From contig JAFGJP010000300.1 of NCBI GenBank assembly GCA_016929035.1, forward strand, positions 1 to 28,946: a stretch of DNA of 28,946 bases, given 5' to 3'. The first letter of the stretch is position 1; each line of letters opens with the position of its first letter. This document shows positions 1-7,122 of the stretch, piece by piece. Origin of the DNA: Candidatus Auribacterota bacterium. GTDB lineage: Bacteria; Auribacterota; JAFGBW01; JAFGJP01. The notes under the pieces were generated by a model that was not told the DNA's origin, did no database searches, and worked only from the letters and a program-made list of their open reading frames with translations. Position numbers and translations under genes: made by a program.

Positions 1-152
1 AGCAGTCGAGCCTGCTTATGACGGGCTTAAACTGCTTATTTCGTAAGCTCCGCTTTGCATGCAAGGGCGGGATAAAAAAAAGGGATGAAATTTTAAGGTC
101 TATGCTATAATACAACTGTTCAGTTTTTCTTGACGCATATCCTGATAAGAGC
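1..152. other. Leader region with inverted repeats before the first gene
   Basis: No gene is visible. Bases 1-48 are rich in short inverted repeats: AGCAGT (1-6) with ACTGCT (31-36), AGCC (9-12) with GGCT (24-27), and GCTTA (34-38) with TAAGC (44-48). No intrinsic terminator is clear, because the A-run at about 73-81 is on the wrong side of any hairpin. The region may be the cut end of a structured intergenic element or the tail of an upstream transcript; the window edge prevents a decision. Confidence 0.4.
103..111 (+). promoter_or_regulatory. Extended -10 promoter for the phosphatase-fold gene
   Basis: TGC followed by a perfect TATAAT (106-111) forms an extended -10 element. No good -35 is seen at 16-18 bp upstream, which is usual for extended -10 promoters. 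The predicted start near 118 would leave a leader of about 35 nt before the ATG at 153. Confidence 0.5.
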
Positions 153-1412
153 ATGGAAAGAACAAGAAACATTCTTATAGGTCTTGATGGCGTTCCTTAT
201 CTTCTCATTGATCGCTTTACGAGAAGAGGCTTGATGCCGAACTTGAGAAAGTTCATCTTGGAGAACACGTTTCTCAAGATGACGTCTTCGATACCGGAGG
301 TCTCTACGGTTGCGTGGAGTTCCGTGATAACAGGAACTTCTCCCGGGGAACACGGAATCTTTGGTTTCATGGAAGTCAATCCGAAGAATTATTCTCTCTA
401 TTTCCCTGATTCAAGAGATTTGAAGTGTCCCCCGTTCTGGACGCGGTATAAAAAATCGCTCATTATCAACGTTCCGTCCACCTATCCGGCCCAGCCCATG
501 AACGGAATCATGATATCCGGATTTGTGAGTATAGACCTTGAGGGAGCCGTTCACCCCAAGTCTCTTCTTCCGGAACTCAAGGAGATGGGATACAAGATTG
601 ATGTCAACAACTCCCTGGCCAGAGAGTCTCCCAGAGGATTTATCGATGATCTCCACAAGACTCTGGAAATCCGTCTGAAGTTCCTGGAGAAAGTCTGGGA
701 CAGGGATGAATGGGAGCTGATCGTTTTTGTCATCACGGGGACAGACAGGCTTAACCACTTTTTCCTGGACGCCTTGGACAACCCGGCGCACCCGTACAAG
801 GCGACCTTCGAGGAATACTATAACCTTGTGGACCGGACTATCGGGCGTATCCTAGACCGTTCAAAGGCAGAAGATAATATTATTATTTTTTCTGAACACG
901 GAGCAGAAAAACTGGATGTTGAATTTTACGTGAATCGGTTTTTATATGAAAAAGGCTACATCCAGTATAAAAATGACGACCCCAAAACGCCTGCGGACCT
1001 TGATATCACGACGCGCGCATTTTGTCTTGATCCAGGAAGAATCTATATTAACTCTTCTGACAAGTTTCTTTTTGGGCGCGTTATGCCTTCTGAAAAAGAG
1101 GCCCTGATGATGGAACTTCAAATTTTATTTAAAAATCTTGTTATAGACGGCAAGAAAATAGTCAGAAAGGTCTACAGAGGGGAAAGCATTTACAAGGGGC
1201 CTTATGTCAACCGTTCTCCTGACCTTATCCTTATTTCGGAAACAGGCGTGGAACTCAAGGGAAGGATTTCCCACAATAAAATAATTGATAAGAGGATTTT
1301 CAACGGAAAGCATACCTATGAAGACGCTTTTGTAACTTTTAACAGAAAAGACAAAAGTCATCTTGCCTCTTCAGACTTTACTCTTGAAGGGGTGGCCGGT
1401 CTTTTATCTTAA
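153..1412 (+). CDS. Alkaline phosphatase-fold phosphodiesterase/phosphatase
   Basis: The 419-residue protein belongs to the alkaline phosphatase superfamily, type I phosphodiesterase/nucleotide pyrophosphatase branch, a group of two-metal hydrolases of phosphate mono- or diesters. Visible ligands in family order are D12 in GLDG, a likely nucleophile T52 in the PEVSTVAW segment followed by GTSPGEHGIFGF (61-72), D198 and H202 in TGTDRLNH, H249 in SEHG, and H387 in GKHTYEDAF. The position before H249 is usually Asp (SDHG) but is Glu248 here. There is no signal peptide, so the protein is probably cytoplasmic. The substrate cannot be inferred. The start is the first ATG after the extended -10 promoter and has only a weak AAGAG upstream. 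A GNAT gene follows after about 35 bp, probably in the same transcript. Confidence 0.85.
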   Translation: MERTRNILIGLDGVPYLLIDRFTRRGLMPNLRKFILENTFLKMTSSIPEVSTVAWSSVITGTSPGEHGIFGFMEVNPKNYSLYFPDSRDLKCPPFWTRYKKSLIINVPSTYPAQPMNGIMISGFVSIDLEGAVHPKSLLPELKEMGYKIDVNNSLARESPRGFIDDLHKTLEIRLKFLEKVWDRDEWELIVFVITGTDRLNHFFLDALDNPAHPYKATFEEYYNLVDRTIGRILDRSKAEDNIIIFSEHGAEKLDVEFYVNRFLYEKGYIQYKNDDPKTPADLDITTRAFCLDPGRIYINSSDKFLFGRVMPSEKEALMMELQILFKNLVIDGKKIVRKVYRGESIYKGPYVNRSPDLILISETGVELKGRISHNKIIDKRIFNGKHTYEDAFVTFNRKDKSHLASSDFTLEGVAGLLS

Positions 1413-1447
1413 AAAGAAAAGACGGATAAAGAAAGTAGGTGCGGACT

Positions 1448-1909
1448 ATGCTGACAGTCAGAAAAGTCGAAAAAAAGGATGAAAAAGAGGTACAAGAACT
1501 CATCGAATCAATCATGCACAATGAGTTCATGAACGATGCGAAGCATTATACTTATGCTGATCTTGAGAGCATCACAAGCTATTATTCAGGAGAAAAGGAT
1601 TATTTTTATGTTGCCGAGATCGATGGCAAGATCATAGGCACGGGAGCCGTTAAACAGGATGACAATGAAACGGCGCTTCTTCGAAGAGTTTTTGTGCACC
1701 CTTATTACAGGAATAAGGGTTACGGGCTTGTTTTGATAGAGACAGCCATTGATTTCTGTAAAAAGCATGGCTACAAGAATCTGGTTTTTCGCGGGACATC
1801 CCGCATGGAAAGGGCGCTCAACGTCTGCAAAAAGAAAGGCTTTCAGGAAAAGGAAAGGCTCGATCTCGGAGACATGTCGATTTACATCTACAATCTGGCC
1901 CTGCAATGA
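1448..1909 (+). CDS. GNAT-family N-acetyltransferase
   Basis: This is a single-domain acetyl-CoA-dependent acyltransferase of about 153 residues. It shows the GNAT pattern of an acidic N-terminal helix region, a strand ending in GTGAV, then RRVFVHPYYRNKGYG, where RNKGYG is the acetyl-CoA pyrophosphate-binding loop, then an amphipathic helix and a C-terminal GF segment. I chose ATG 1448 because AGGTG at 1437-1441 is a well spaced ribosome-binding site for it. An in-frame GTG at 1439 would add three residues but lacks such a site. The stop overlaps the next ATG as ATGA, so it is translationally linked to the PilZ genes. The acceptor substrate is unknown. Confidence 0.85.
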   Translation: MLTVRKVEKKDEKEVQELIESIMHNEFMNDAKHYTYADLESITSYYSGEKDYFYVAEIDGKIIGTGAVKQDDNETALLRRVFVHPYYRNKGYGLVLIETAIDFCKKHGYKNLVFRGTSRMERALNVCKKKGFQEKERLDLGDMSIYIYNLALQ

Positions 1910-2328
1910 TCCTTAAAAGAATTTTCAAAAAGAAGAATCGAACAACACGCCCGCATCGTGAAAAAACCCAACTCTCTGTCAAGTACGAGCTTTCTTTTGT
2001 GGATGAAGGATACGTTGAATTCGATTCCCTGTCCCCGAGGGCGATAATCGAAGATATTAATAAGAAGGGAATAAAGTTGACTGTAACCCCTATTTTTGAT
2101 AAAAACCTATTTAAAAAAATCAGGAGACACAGGGCTTTTATATTCATAGAGCTTTCACTGCCCCCTGACAACGTCACCTTTCAAGTCAAAGGATTGTTGC
2201 GCTGGGCCAATAATGATACGAGCAAATTTCCATCTGTAACTGAAATAGGGGTTGAATTCACGGACATGTCTCCTGAAGAGAAGGTCATGATCAGCCGATT
2301 TGTCTCGCTGAAAGGAAAAAAGAGATAG
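1906..2328 (+). CDS. PilZ-like protein with degenerate ligand motif
   Basis: The 140-residue protein has a basic N-terminus and a PilZ-type beta-barrel pattern: a first segment near residues 12-25, an IIEDINKKGIKL turn at about 47-58, a RWANN strand, and the closing EIGVEFTDMSPEEKVMISRFV region. PilZ domains bind cyclic-di-GMP through RxxxR and (D/N)xSxxG. Here the arginines are spaced as RxxR (R12, R15, R18), and the second motif reads D50-I-N-K-K-G55 with Asn in place of Ser. It may therefore bind poorly or act as a structural partner of the canonical tandem-PilZ protein encoded next. It overlaps the GNAT gene by 4 bp and the next gene by 1 bp. No clear ribosome-binding site is seen, which suggests coupled translation. 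Confidence 0.75.
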   Translation: MILKRIFKKKNRTTRPHREKTQLSVKYELSFVDEGYVEFDSLSPRAIIEDINKKGIKLTVTPIFDKNLFKKIRRHRAFIFIELSLPPDNVTFQVKGLLRWANNDTSKFPSVTEIGVEFTDMSPEEKVMISRFVSLKGKKR

Positions 2329-3158
2329 TGAACCGACGCCGCTACCAGAGAACGCCGACTCAGTATTTTACGAAATTTGCCTTTATCAATGATAAGCTGG
2401 CTATTGAATCTCCTCCCGGGATGACCAGAGCGGTTATTGAAAACATCAGCTTCGGAGGAATATCCCTCATTATTATCCCTGAGATAGAGCCTGATATCCG
2501 CAAGAGGTTGAAGGACGGCAAGCTGAATATTTACTTGGATTTCAATTTGCCGCCGTCTTTAAAGCAGATAGAGATCACCGGCAAGGTGAAATGGATCAAG
2601 GATAAAAGCCTCAACAAAACCAGGATGAGCGTGGTCGGGGTCGAATTTATCAATAAGAATAAAGTCCTTTTCAAGGAGATAGACGATTTTATCAAGTCAG
2701 ACGGCAAAGGCCCTCTTTTGAAGAACAAAAGGCGCTTCCCCAGGATACCCTCGAATATCAACGTTAAGTTCAGCGTCAGGAAATTTAAGAACGTCGGCTT
2801 GTTTTCGACTATGCACGAAGGTTTTGTTAATGATCTTTCAGCAGGAGGAATGTCGATGATCGTTGCGCCACCTCTCAAAAAGGGCTACATCAACAGCCTC
2901 CTTCAGAGGAAGAAGTACCTTTTTTTAAAATTTTTCCTTCCTGACAATAACCGTTTTCTCAGCCTGACAGGATTGCCGACGAGAATACGGAATATCAAGA
3001 TCAATGATAAAACAGCGACTTATATGGGTATTCGTTTTATCAACATAACAGAAAGTGATCAGCATGAACTGATCGAGTTTATCTGTCATAAAAAGTCCTG
3101 TTTTGTCAGAGAAAATGTCATTGACCAGAATTCTTCTTCAAAAAAGCCGAAAAAATAG
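2328..3158 (+). CDS. Tandem PilZ-domain protein (c-di-GMP receptor candidate)
   Basis: The 276-residue protein has two consecutive PilZ domains with canonical cyclic-di-GMP motifs. Domain 1 (about 2-125) has R4-R-Y-Q-R8 and N39-I-S-F-G-G44. Domain 2 (about 132-260) has R135-R-F-P-R139 and D169-L-S-A-G-G174. Each ends in the usual VGVEF or MGIRF strand and a helix. There are no membrane segments or output domain, so it probably acts as a cytoplasmic adaptor. The start is GTG 2328, overlapping the previous TAG by one base, with AAAGGA about 10 nt upstream. It is the last gene of the unit starting at 153 and converges on the DUF2752 gene with only 11 bp between the stops. Confidence 0.85.
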   Translation: MNRRRYQRTPTQYFTKFAFINDKLAIESPPGMTRAVIENISFGGISLIIIPEIEPDIRKRLKDGKLNIYLDFNLPPSLKQIEITGKVKWIKDKSLNKTRMSVVGVEFINKNKVLFKEIDDFIKSDGKGPLLKNKRRFPRIPSNINVKFSVRKFKNVGLFSTMHEGFVNDLSAGGMSMIVAPPLKKGYINSLLQRKKYLFLKFFLPDNNRFLSLTGLPTRIRNIKINDKTATYMGIRFINITESDQHELIEFICHKKSCFVRENVIDQNSSSKKPKK

Positions 3159-3169
3159 ACGGACAGCCT

Positions 3170-3634
3170 TCATATCAGAAAATGAACGCTGGGATCAGAA
3201 AGAAAAAGCGCCATAGAAAGTTTGTATATCCACGTAATAAGAAGGATGAAGAGCAGCCATAGAGCGGCAATTTCCGGTTTTGTTTTCCACGGCCAGAGAA
3301 AATAGCGGTGGCTTCCCGTAAGCACGAAAAAGAGATTTATTAAGAAGAGGAAAACCGAGAAGAAAAAAAGAAAAAAGGCAAGCGGGTTGACAAGAAAGCC
3401 ATGGAAGAGGTTTCCCGAAAAAATATAAAGGACACTTCGTGTAAATCCGCATGTCGCGCACGGGTAGCCTGTTAAGGATTTAAAGGGGCAGTTGTAGAGG
3501 TGAAGCATTTTTTTAAACAGACCGGATTCGGAGTAGAGCAGTGAGGAAACAGCAAGCAAAAAAAGAATGCTTCCGTTTAAGATGATGATTTTTTTATTGG
3601 TTTTCATCGGCAAACGTTTCAAAGGGTTGAACAC
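3170..3634 (-). CDS. DUF2752 family membrane protein
   Basis: This is a small integral membrane protein with the DUF2752 signature: C49-PFKSLTGYP-C59-AT-C62-GFTR, framed by hydrophobic segments at about 16-34, 64-78, 82-106 and 122-146. The three cysteines and GFTR are the family hallmark; the function is unknown. Two starts are possible. The GTG at 3634 lies seven bases beyond a TAAAAT (3646-3641 on this strand), which would make a leaderless mRNA. The ATG at 3607 gives a protein nine residues shorter. Neither has a Shine-Dalgarno sequence. The 5' end lies 2 bp from the ATG of the divergent ispA, so the two genes have no separate promoter region. Confidence 0.75.
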   Translation of the reverse strand: MFNPLKRLPMKTNKKIIILNGSILFLLAVSSLLYSESGLFKKMLHLYNCPFKSLTGYPCATCGFTRSVLYIFSGNLFHGFLVNPLAFFLFFFSVFLFLINLFFVLTGSHRYFLWPWKTKPEIAALWLLFILLITWIYKLSMALFLSDPSVHFLI

Positions 3635-3636
3635 CT

Positions 3637-4512
3637 ATGGATTTTAAGGAAATTCTTAATAAAAAGAAAGGATTAATCAATCAAGCTCTTGAGAAATATC
3701 TCCCCGAAAGATCGCCTTACCCGCAAAGCCTGACAGAAGCTATGCGGTACAGCCTTTTTGCAGGCGGTAAGAGGATAAGGCCGGTTCTTTGCATGGAATC
3801 CTGTCGCCTATTCAGCAGCGATGAAACAGATGTTCTCCCCTGTGCGTGCGCGATGGAAATGATCCATACGTATTCTCTCATCCATGACGATCTTCCCTGC
3901 ATGGACGACGACGACTTCAGAAGAGGCAATCCGACCTGTCATAAAAAATACGGCGAAGCTCTGGCTCTTCTTGCCGGCGATGCGCTGCTCACTCTTGCTT
4001 TTCACCTCCTCACCAAGCTGCAGTCAAAAAACGCCATGAGAGTGATAAACGAAGTCTCTGATCTGGTTGGGGGGGGAGGGCTCATCGGGGGACAGGTCGC
4101 TGACCTGCAAGGGGAAAAAGAAGGCGGAGACAGGGAAAAAAGCCTGCACTACATTCATTTGAACAAAACGGCCAAGCTTATCATTGCCTCAGTAAGGTCT
4201 GGTGCCCTTATCGGAGGAGCGGGAAGAACCGATGTGCTCAATCTGACGGTTTTTGCTGAAAATCTTGGATATGCTTTCCAGATATCAGATGATATTCTCG
4301 ATGTGACCGGCTCGAAAGAAGAGCTTGGAAAATCGCCCGGCAAGGATAAGGAGCAGGACAAGCTGACATTTCCTTCCCTTTATGGCCTGGAGCGTTCAAG
4401 AGAGATTCTCTGTCAGAAGATCAATGCGGCTGTTGAAATATTAAAGCCTTATGGTAAGAAGGCTGCTTTTCTCTATGCCCTCACGAAGTATGTCGGGGAG
4501 AGGAAAAGTTAG
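3637..4512 (+). CDS. ispA: Polyprenyl diphosphate synthase (farnesyl/geranylgeranyl type)
   Basis: This trans-prenyltransferase condenses isopentenyl diphosphate with allylic diphosphates to give C15-C20 products that feed undecaprenyl and quinone synthesis. The 291 residues match the IspA/CrtE family length. Substrate site GKRIRP is at 44-49. The first aspartate-rich motif is D84-D-L-P-C-M-D90, and DDDFRRGNPT follows directly. GGQVADL is at about 151-157, and the second aspartate motif is D218-D-I-L-D222 with the usual K-rich GKSPGKDKEQDKLT tail. The start has AAAGGG at 3621-3626, 10 nt upstream. It stands alone, without xseB or dxs. The stop codon lies inside the first unit of a 9-bp tandem array. 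Chain length is not certain from sequence. Confidence 0.92.
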   Translation: MDFKEILNKKKGLINQALEKYLPERSPYPQSLTEAMRYSLFAGGKRIRPVLCMESCRLFSSDETDVLPCACAMEMIHTYSLIHDDLPCMDDDDFRRGNPTCHKKYGEALALLAGDALLTLAFHLLTKLQSKNAMRVINEVSDLVGGGGLIGGQVADLQGEKEGGDREKSLHYIHLNKTAKLIIASVRSGALIGGAGRTDVLNLTVFAENLGYAFQISDDILDVTGSKEELGKSPGKDKEQDKLTFPSLYGLERSREILCQKINAAVEILKPYGKKAAFLYALTKYVGERKS

Positions 4513-4544
4513 GTCCGTTAGGCCGGTTTTGTCCGTTGAGACCG
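4509..4544 (+). repeat. 9-bp degenerate tandem array after ispA (arm 1)
   Basis: Four consecutive nonamers are phased exactly at 9 bp from 4509, consensus TTAGGTCCG; the first is TTAGGTCCG and the second TTAGGCCGG. The ispA TAG stop lies in unit 1. An exact echo of GTCCGTTGA (4531-4539) recurs at 4626-4634. An inverted array of the same word sits at 4837-4881. Function is unknown. Confidence 0.75.
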
Positions 4545-4876
4545 GGTGAAAGAAATAGAAGACAGAGATTAGAGAGGAAAACGCAAGAAGCGGGACGTGG
4601 AAAGAAGGACATAAAAAAGTCCATAGTCCGTTGAAAAATAACTGTTAACTATCAGTTTATAATATATCACCTTTTGACGTTCTTGCTTTTTCCAGTTAAC
4701 CAGTCGACTAACTAGCCATGCAACAGGATTTTTCTCAGTACCTATGACTCATTATTCTCTATGTATTACGACAAGACTCGCATGAAGTGCGAACAATTGT
4801 ATTTATTTAGAAATTCAGCGAAGCGTTCCTTTTCAACAGACCTAACCGACATAACGGGCATAACGGAATAAACCGA
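4513..4876. other. Convergent intergenic region between ispA and the radical SAM gene
   Basis: This 364-bp gene-free stretch is bounded by the two inverted nonamer arrays. Between them are a GGAC-N8-GTCC hairpin (4607-4622), a stray GTCCGTTGA (4626-4634), AACTG/CAGTT (4640-4644 and 4653-4657), and TCGCA/TGCGA around 4780-4793. A TATAAT at 4658-4663 has no -35 partner. No intrinsic terminator with a T-run is evident, although two genes converge here. Confidence 0.6.
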
Positions 4877-4881
4877 TTAGG
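4837..4881 (-). repeat. 9-bp degenerate tandem array after the radical SAM gene (arm 2, inverted)
   Basis: Five nonamers are phased at 9 bp. Read on the minus strand they resemble TTATGTCGG or TTAGGTCTG, the same word as the array after ispA. The TAA stop of the radical SAM gene (4877-4879) is inside the first unit, so both convergent genes run straight into inverted copies of one array. Confidence 0.75.
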
Positions 4882-5785
4882 CAAATTTTCCCTGGTAAGA
4901 TCTTCTTTTCCGCAGTTCGCTATTAATGGCTTCGATGACTTTTGTTTTGTTCATGGCCCACAAAGGTGCCACATGCGTTTCTTTTGTTCCTTCTCCTGTC
5001 AGCCGCTGGATGACAAGAGATCTCGGAAGACACTCGATAAGGTCTGCGGCCATTTGCGCATAAGTCTTTAGCGTGGGAAGCGCGATGCTCTTTTTCCTGT
5101 AAAGGATTTCCAGCGGCGTTCCTTTCAAGACGTGAAGCAGATGAATTTTTAAGTGATCGACCCGGCATTTTTTTAAAAAACGCGCCAGCTGATAAATGTC
5201 ATTCCGAGTCTCCCAGGGAAATCCGAGGATGACATGCGCTCCCACTTCGAATCCCATCTGCTTTGTAAGCAGAGCGGCTTTTTCAAAAATTTTACTTCCA
5301 TGGCCCCTGCGGATAAACCGCAGCGTTTTCTGTCTGACGGATTGAAGCCCGTATTCTATCCAGACGTCTTTATCGGCAAGAGAATCCCGTATAGCTGTTA
5401 ACTTCTGCTCATCGATGCAGTCGGGCCTTGTCCCTATGGCGACAGCGACAACTTCAGAGAATTTTGACACCTGAGAAAAAATGCTTTCCAGCTTCCCGGG
5501 CGGAGCATACGTATTCGTATAGGCCTGAAAGTAAGCGATGAACTTTTTTGCATGCTTTTTTTTCAGGTGAATTATGATTTGTTCGCGTATTTGCTCCTCC
5601 ACTGTCTTGCTTGAATCCGATACGGGCGATGCGCTTCCGTCAAGGCAGTAGATGCAGCCGCTTCTGCCGCCTTCCCGATTCGGACAGCCGAAACCGGCAT
5701 TAACGGTAAGGCGCCTGACCTTTTCGCCATAGCGGCTTTTCAGGAATGAACTAAAGTCGTTGTAGAGTCGCTTCTCGGCATCCAT
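4877..5785 (-). CDS. YhcC-type radical SAM protein (TIGR01212-like)
   Basis: The 302-residue radical SAM enzyme binds a [4Fe-4S] cluster through C34-X9-C44-X2-C47 (GCPNREGGRSGCIYC), the longer cysteine spacing typical of the YhcC/TIGR01212 family. Other supporting segments are AYFQAYTNTYAP near 86-98, GTRPDCID near 117-124, EYGLQS near 144-149, and HVILGFPWE near 184-192. The exact substrate of this family is not settled to my knowledge. The ATG at 5785 has no obvious ribosome-binding site. A TATAAT on the minus strand at 5826-5821 gives a leader of about 29 nt. The gene is divergent from the HDOD signalling operon and shares its promoter region. Confidence 0.88.
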   Translation of the reverse strand: MDAEKRLYNDFSSFLKSRYGEKVRRLTVNAGFGCPNREGGRSGCIYCLDGSASPVSDSSKTVEEQIREQIIIHLKKKHAKKFIAYFQAYTNTYAPPGKLESIFSQVSKFSEVVAVAIGTRPDCIDEQKLTAIRDSLADKDVWIEYGLQSVRQKTLRFIRRGHGSKIFEKAALLTKQMGFEVGAHVILGFPWETRNDIYQLARFLKKCRVDHLKIHLLHVLKGTPLEILYRKKSIALPTLKTYAQMAADLIECLPRSLVIQRLTGEGTKETHVAPLWAMNKTKVIEAINSELRKRRSYQGKFA

Positions 5786-5795
5786 AAGACGGAAA

Positions 5796-5825
5796 TTGTT
5801 ATCGAATATTACTAATAAATATTAT
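5796..5825 (+). promoter_or_regulatory. Promoter of the HDOD/kinase operon
   Basis: TTGTTA (5796-5801), an 18-bp spacer and TATTAT (5820-5825) form a plausible sigma-70-type promoter with a start near 5832, about 46 nt before the ATG at 5878. Confidence 0.45.
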
Positions 5826-5850
5826 AGAATAAGACATATTTTGATGTAAC
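5821..5850 (-). promoter_or_regulatory. Promoter of the radical SAM gene
   Basis: On the minus strand, GTTACA (5850-5845), an 18-bp spacer and a perfect TATAAT (5826-5821) precede the gene by about 29 nt. The -10 element overlaps the -10 of the divergent operon almost base for base. Confidence 0.5.
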
Positions 5851-5877
5851 AGTTAATTTATAAGATACTGAAAACAA

Positions 5878-6225
5878 ATGGCTCTCATTAACCTCAATGA
5901 TTTGAAGCCGGGCATGGTTCTGGCTGCTCCTGTTTACAACAAAAACGGAGGACTGCTTCTAAATAAAGGAGTACCCCTCAGTGAAAAACATCTGAAGATC
6001 TTTAAGACATGGGGAGTGACAGAGGCCGATATTGAAGGCTATGATAAAGAAAAGCTTGAAGAAGAAGCTTATTCTTTTTTAAGCGATGAGGAAGCCCAGG
6101 AAATCGAAGCCAGGCTTCAAAACAGGTTTTTTGATTATTCATCGAGCGAAATCATGGCTGAAATTTTTCGTATAGCCAAGAAGCAAAAAATGGAAGTTTA
6201 TATGAAAAAGGGGACTGAGGTCTGA
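5878..6225 (+). CDS. Small conserved protein with HD-associated N-terminal-type domain
   Basis: The 115-residue protein opens with NLNDLKPGMVLAAPVYNKNG followed by LLNKGVPLSEKHLKIFKTWGV. This resembles the small beta-rich module often found in front of HD-GYP or HDOD domains. Here it is a stand-alone gene next to an HDOD gene. The second half (about 60-115) is acidic, helical and without recognised motifs. There is no signal peptide or membrane segment. The TGA overlaps the ATG of the HDOD gene by one base, so the two products are probably made together and may interact. No Shine-Dalgarno sequence is visible before this ATG. The function is unknown; a link with HDOD signalling is inferred from context. 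Confidence 0.7.
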   Translation: MALINLNDLKPGMVLAAPVYNKNGGLLLNKGVPLSEKHLKIFKTWGVTEADIEGYDKEKLEEEAYSFLSDEEAQEIEARLQNRFFDYSSSEIMAEIFRIAKKQKMEVYMKKGTEV

Positions 6226-7085
6226 TGAGTACAAATGATGTCCTGTCTTCTATCGTAAAGAAAATTGATACGCTACCAACTTTGCCGACGACATTTGCAA
6301 AAATAAACAATATGATCCAAAATCCTAAAACAAGCGCCAATGACATCAGTGATGTGGTATCAAAAGACCAGGTGCTGACCGCGCGTCTGCTCAAGCTTGT
6401 CAACTCATCTCTTTATGGTTTTCCTGGACGTATTACAACGGTCTCCTCAGCTGTTGTCATCCTGGGGTTCAACGCCCTGAAAAACCTTGTTTTGAGCAGC
6501 TCTGTTTTCGATCTTTTTCAGGTCACAGGGAAAAGCGAGGTGATAGATCTCAACGAATTCTGGAAGCATTCCATAGCCTGTGCGGTGGCTTCACGGCTTA
6601 TCGCTGTTCAGATCGATTACGGGGAGCCTGAAGAGCTTTTTGTAGCCGGGCTTCTTCACGATATCGGGAAGCTGGTAGAGATCCAGTATCTTCAGGCAAG
6701 CTTTATGAATGTTATCGAAAAAACGCGCAGCAGCAAAATCCTGATCGGTGACGCGGAAAAGGAGATTCTTGGATTTACACACAGCGACATCGGCTTTCTT
6801 CTGGGCAAGAAATGGAAGCTGCCTCTTTCTCTTAACGAAGCCATAGCCTGCCATAATGATTTTTCACAGGCGAGGAAGTTTCCTCAGCTTGTGTCTGCTG
6901 TTCATCTGGCGGATATTCTTGTAAGAGCAAAAGAGATCGGCGATCCTGGAGATATCTATGTGCCTGTTGTCGATGCGTCGGCATGGGACAGCCTCGGCCT
7001 CAGGCTGAGCCAGATCGAGACAATCATGGAGCGGATCGAAGAAGGCGTCAATGACGCCCTGAAATTTTTTAAGAGAGAAAATTAG
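6225..7085 (+). CDS. HDOD-domain signalling protein
   Basis: This single-domain HDOD protein of 286 residues starts with the typical LPTLPTTFAKI (17-27), followed by the SKDQVLTARLLKLVNSSLYG helix pair and the SAVVILGFNALKNLVL segment. The HD-like motif H145-D146-IGKL is intact. Many HDOD proteins lose it, so phosphohydrolase activity cannot be excluded. HDOD proteins usually act as signalling scaffolds in motility, virulence or cell-cycle circuits. It sits between the small accessory protein (1-bp overlap) and a GAF/PAS histidine kinase 37 bp downstream, and probably forms one signalling module with them. GAGG 4 nt before the ATG supports the start. Confidence 0.88.
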   Translation: MSTNDVLSSIVKKIDTLPTLPTTFAKINNMIQNPKTSANDISDVVSKDQVLTARLLKLVNSSLYGFPGRITTVSSAVVILGFNALKNLVLSSSVFDLFQVTGKSEVIDLNEFWKHSIACAVASRLIAVQIDYGEPEELFVAGLLHDIGKLVEIQYLQASFMNVIEKTRSSKILIGDAEKEILGFTHSDIGFLLGKKWKLPLSLNEAIACHNDFSQARKFPQLVSAVHLADILVRAKEIGDPGDIYVPVVDASAWDSLGLRLSQIETIMERIEEGVNDALKFFKREN

Positions 7086-7122
7086 GAAAACCAAATTGAA
7101 AAAGCTGTTACACGAATGACGT

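Noticed and set aside
411..791. 126-residue antisense ORF within the phosphatase-fold gene
   Set aside because: It is a shadow of the well supported + strand gene and has no ribosome-binding site or recognisable domain.
4068..4078. Run of eight G in ispA as a frameshift site
   Set aside because: The reading frame is intact and encodes the expected glycine-rich segment, so no shift is needed.
4658..4663. TATAAT in the ispA downstream region
   Set aside because: There is no -35 at usable spacing and no gene follows on this strand.
4509..4881. CRISPR array
   Set aside because: Units are 9 bp without spacers; no cas genes are present.
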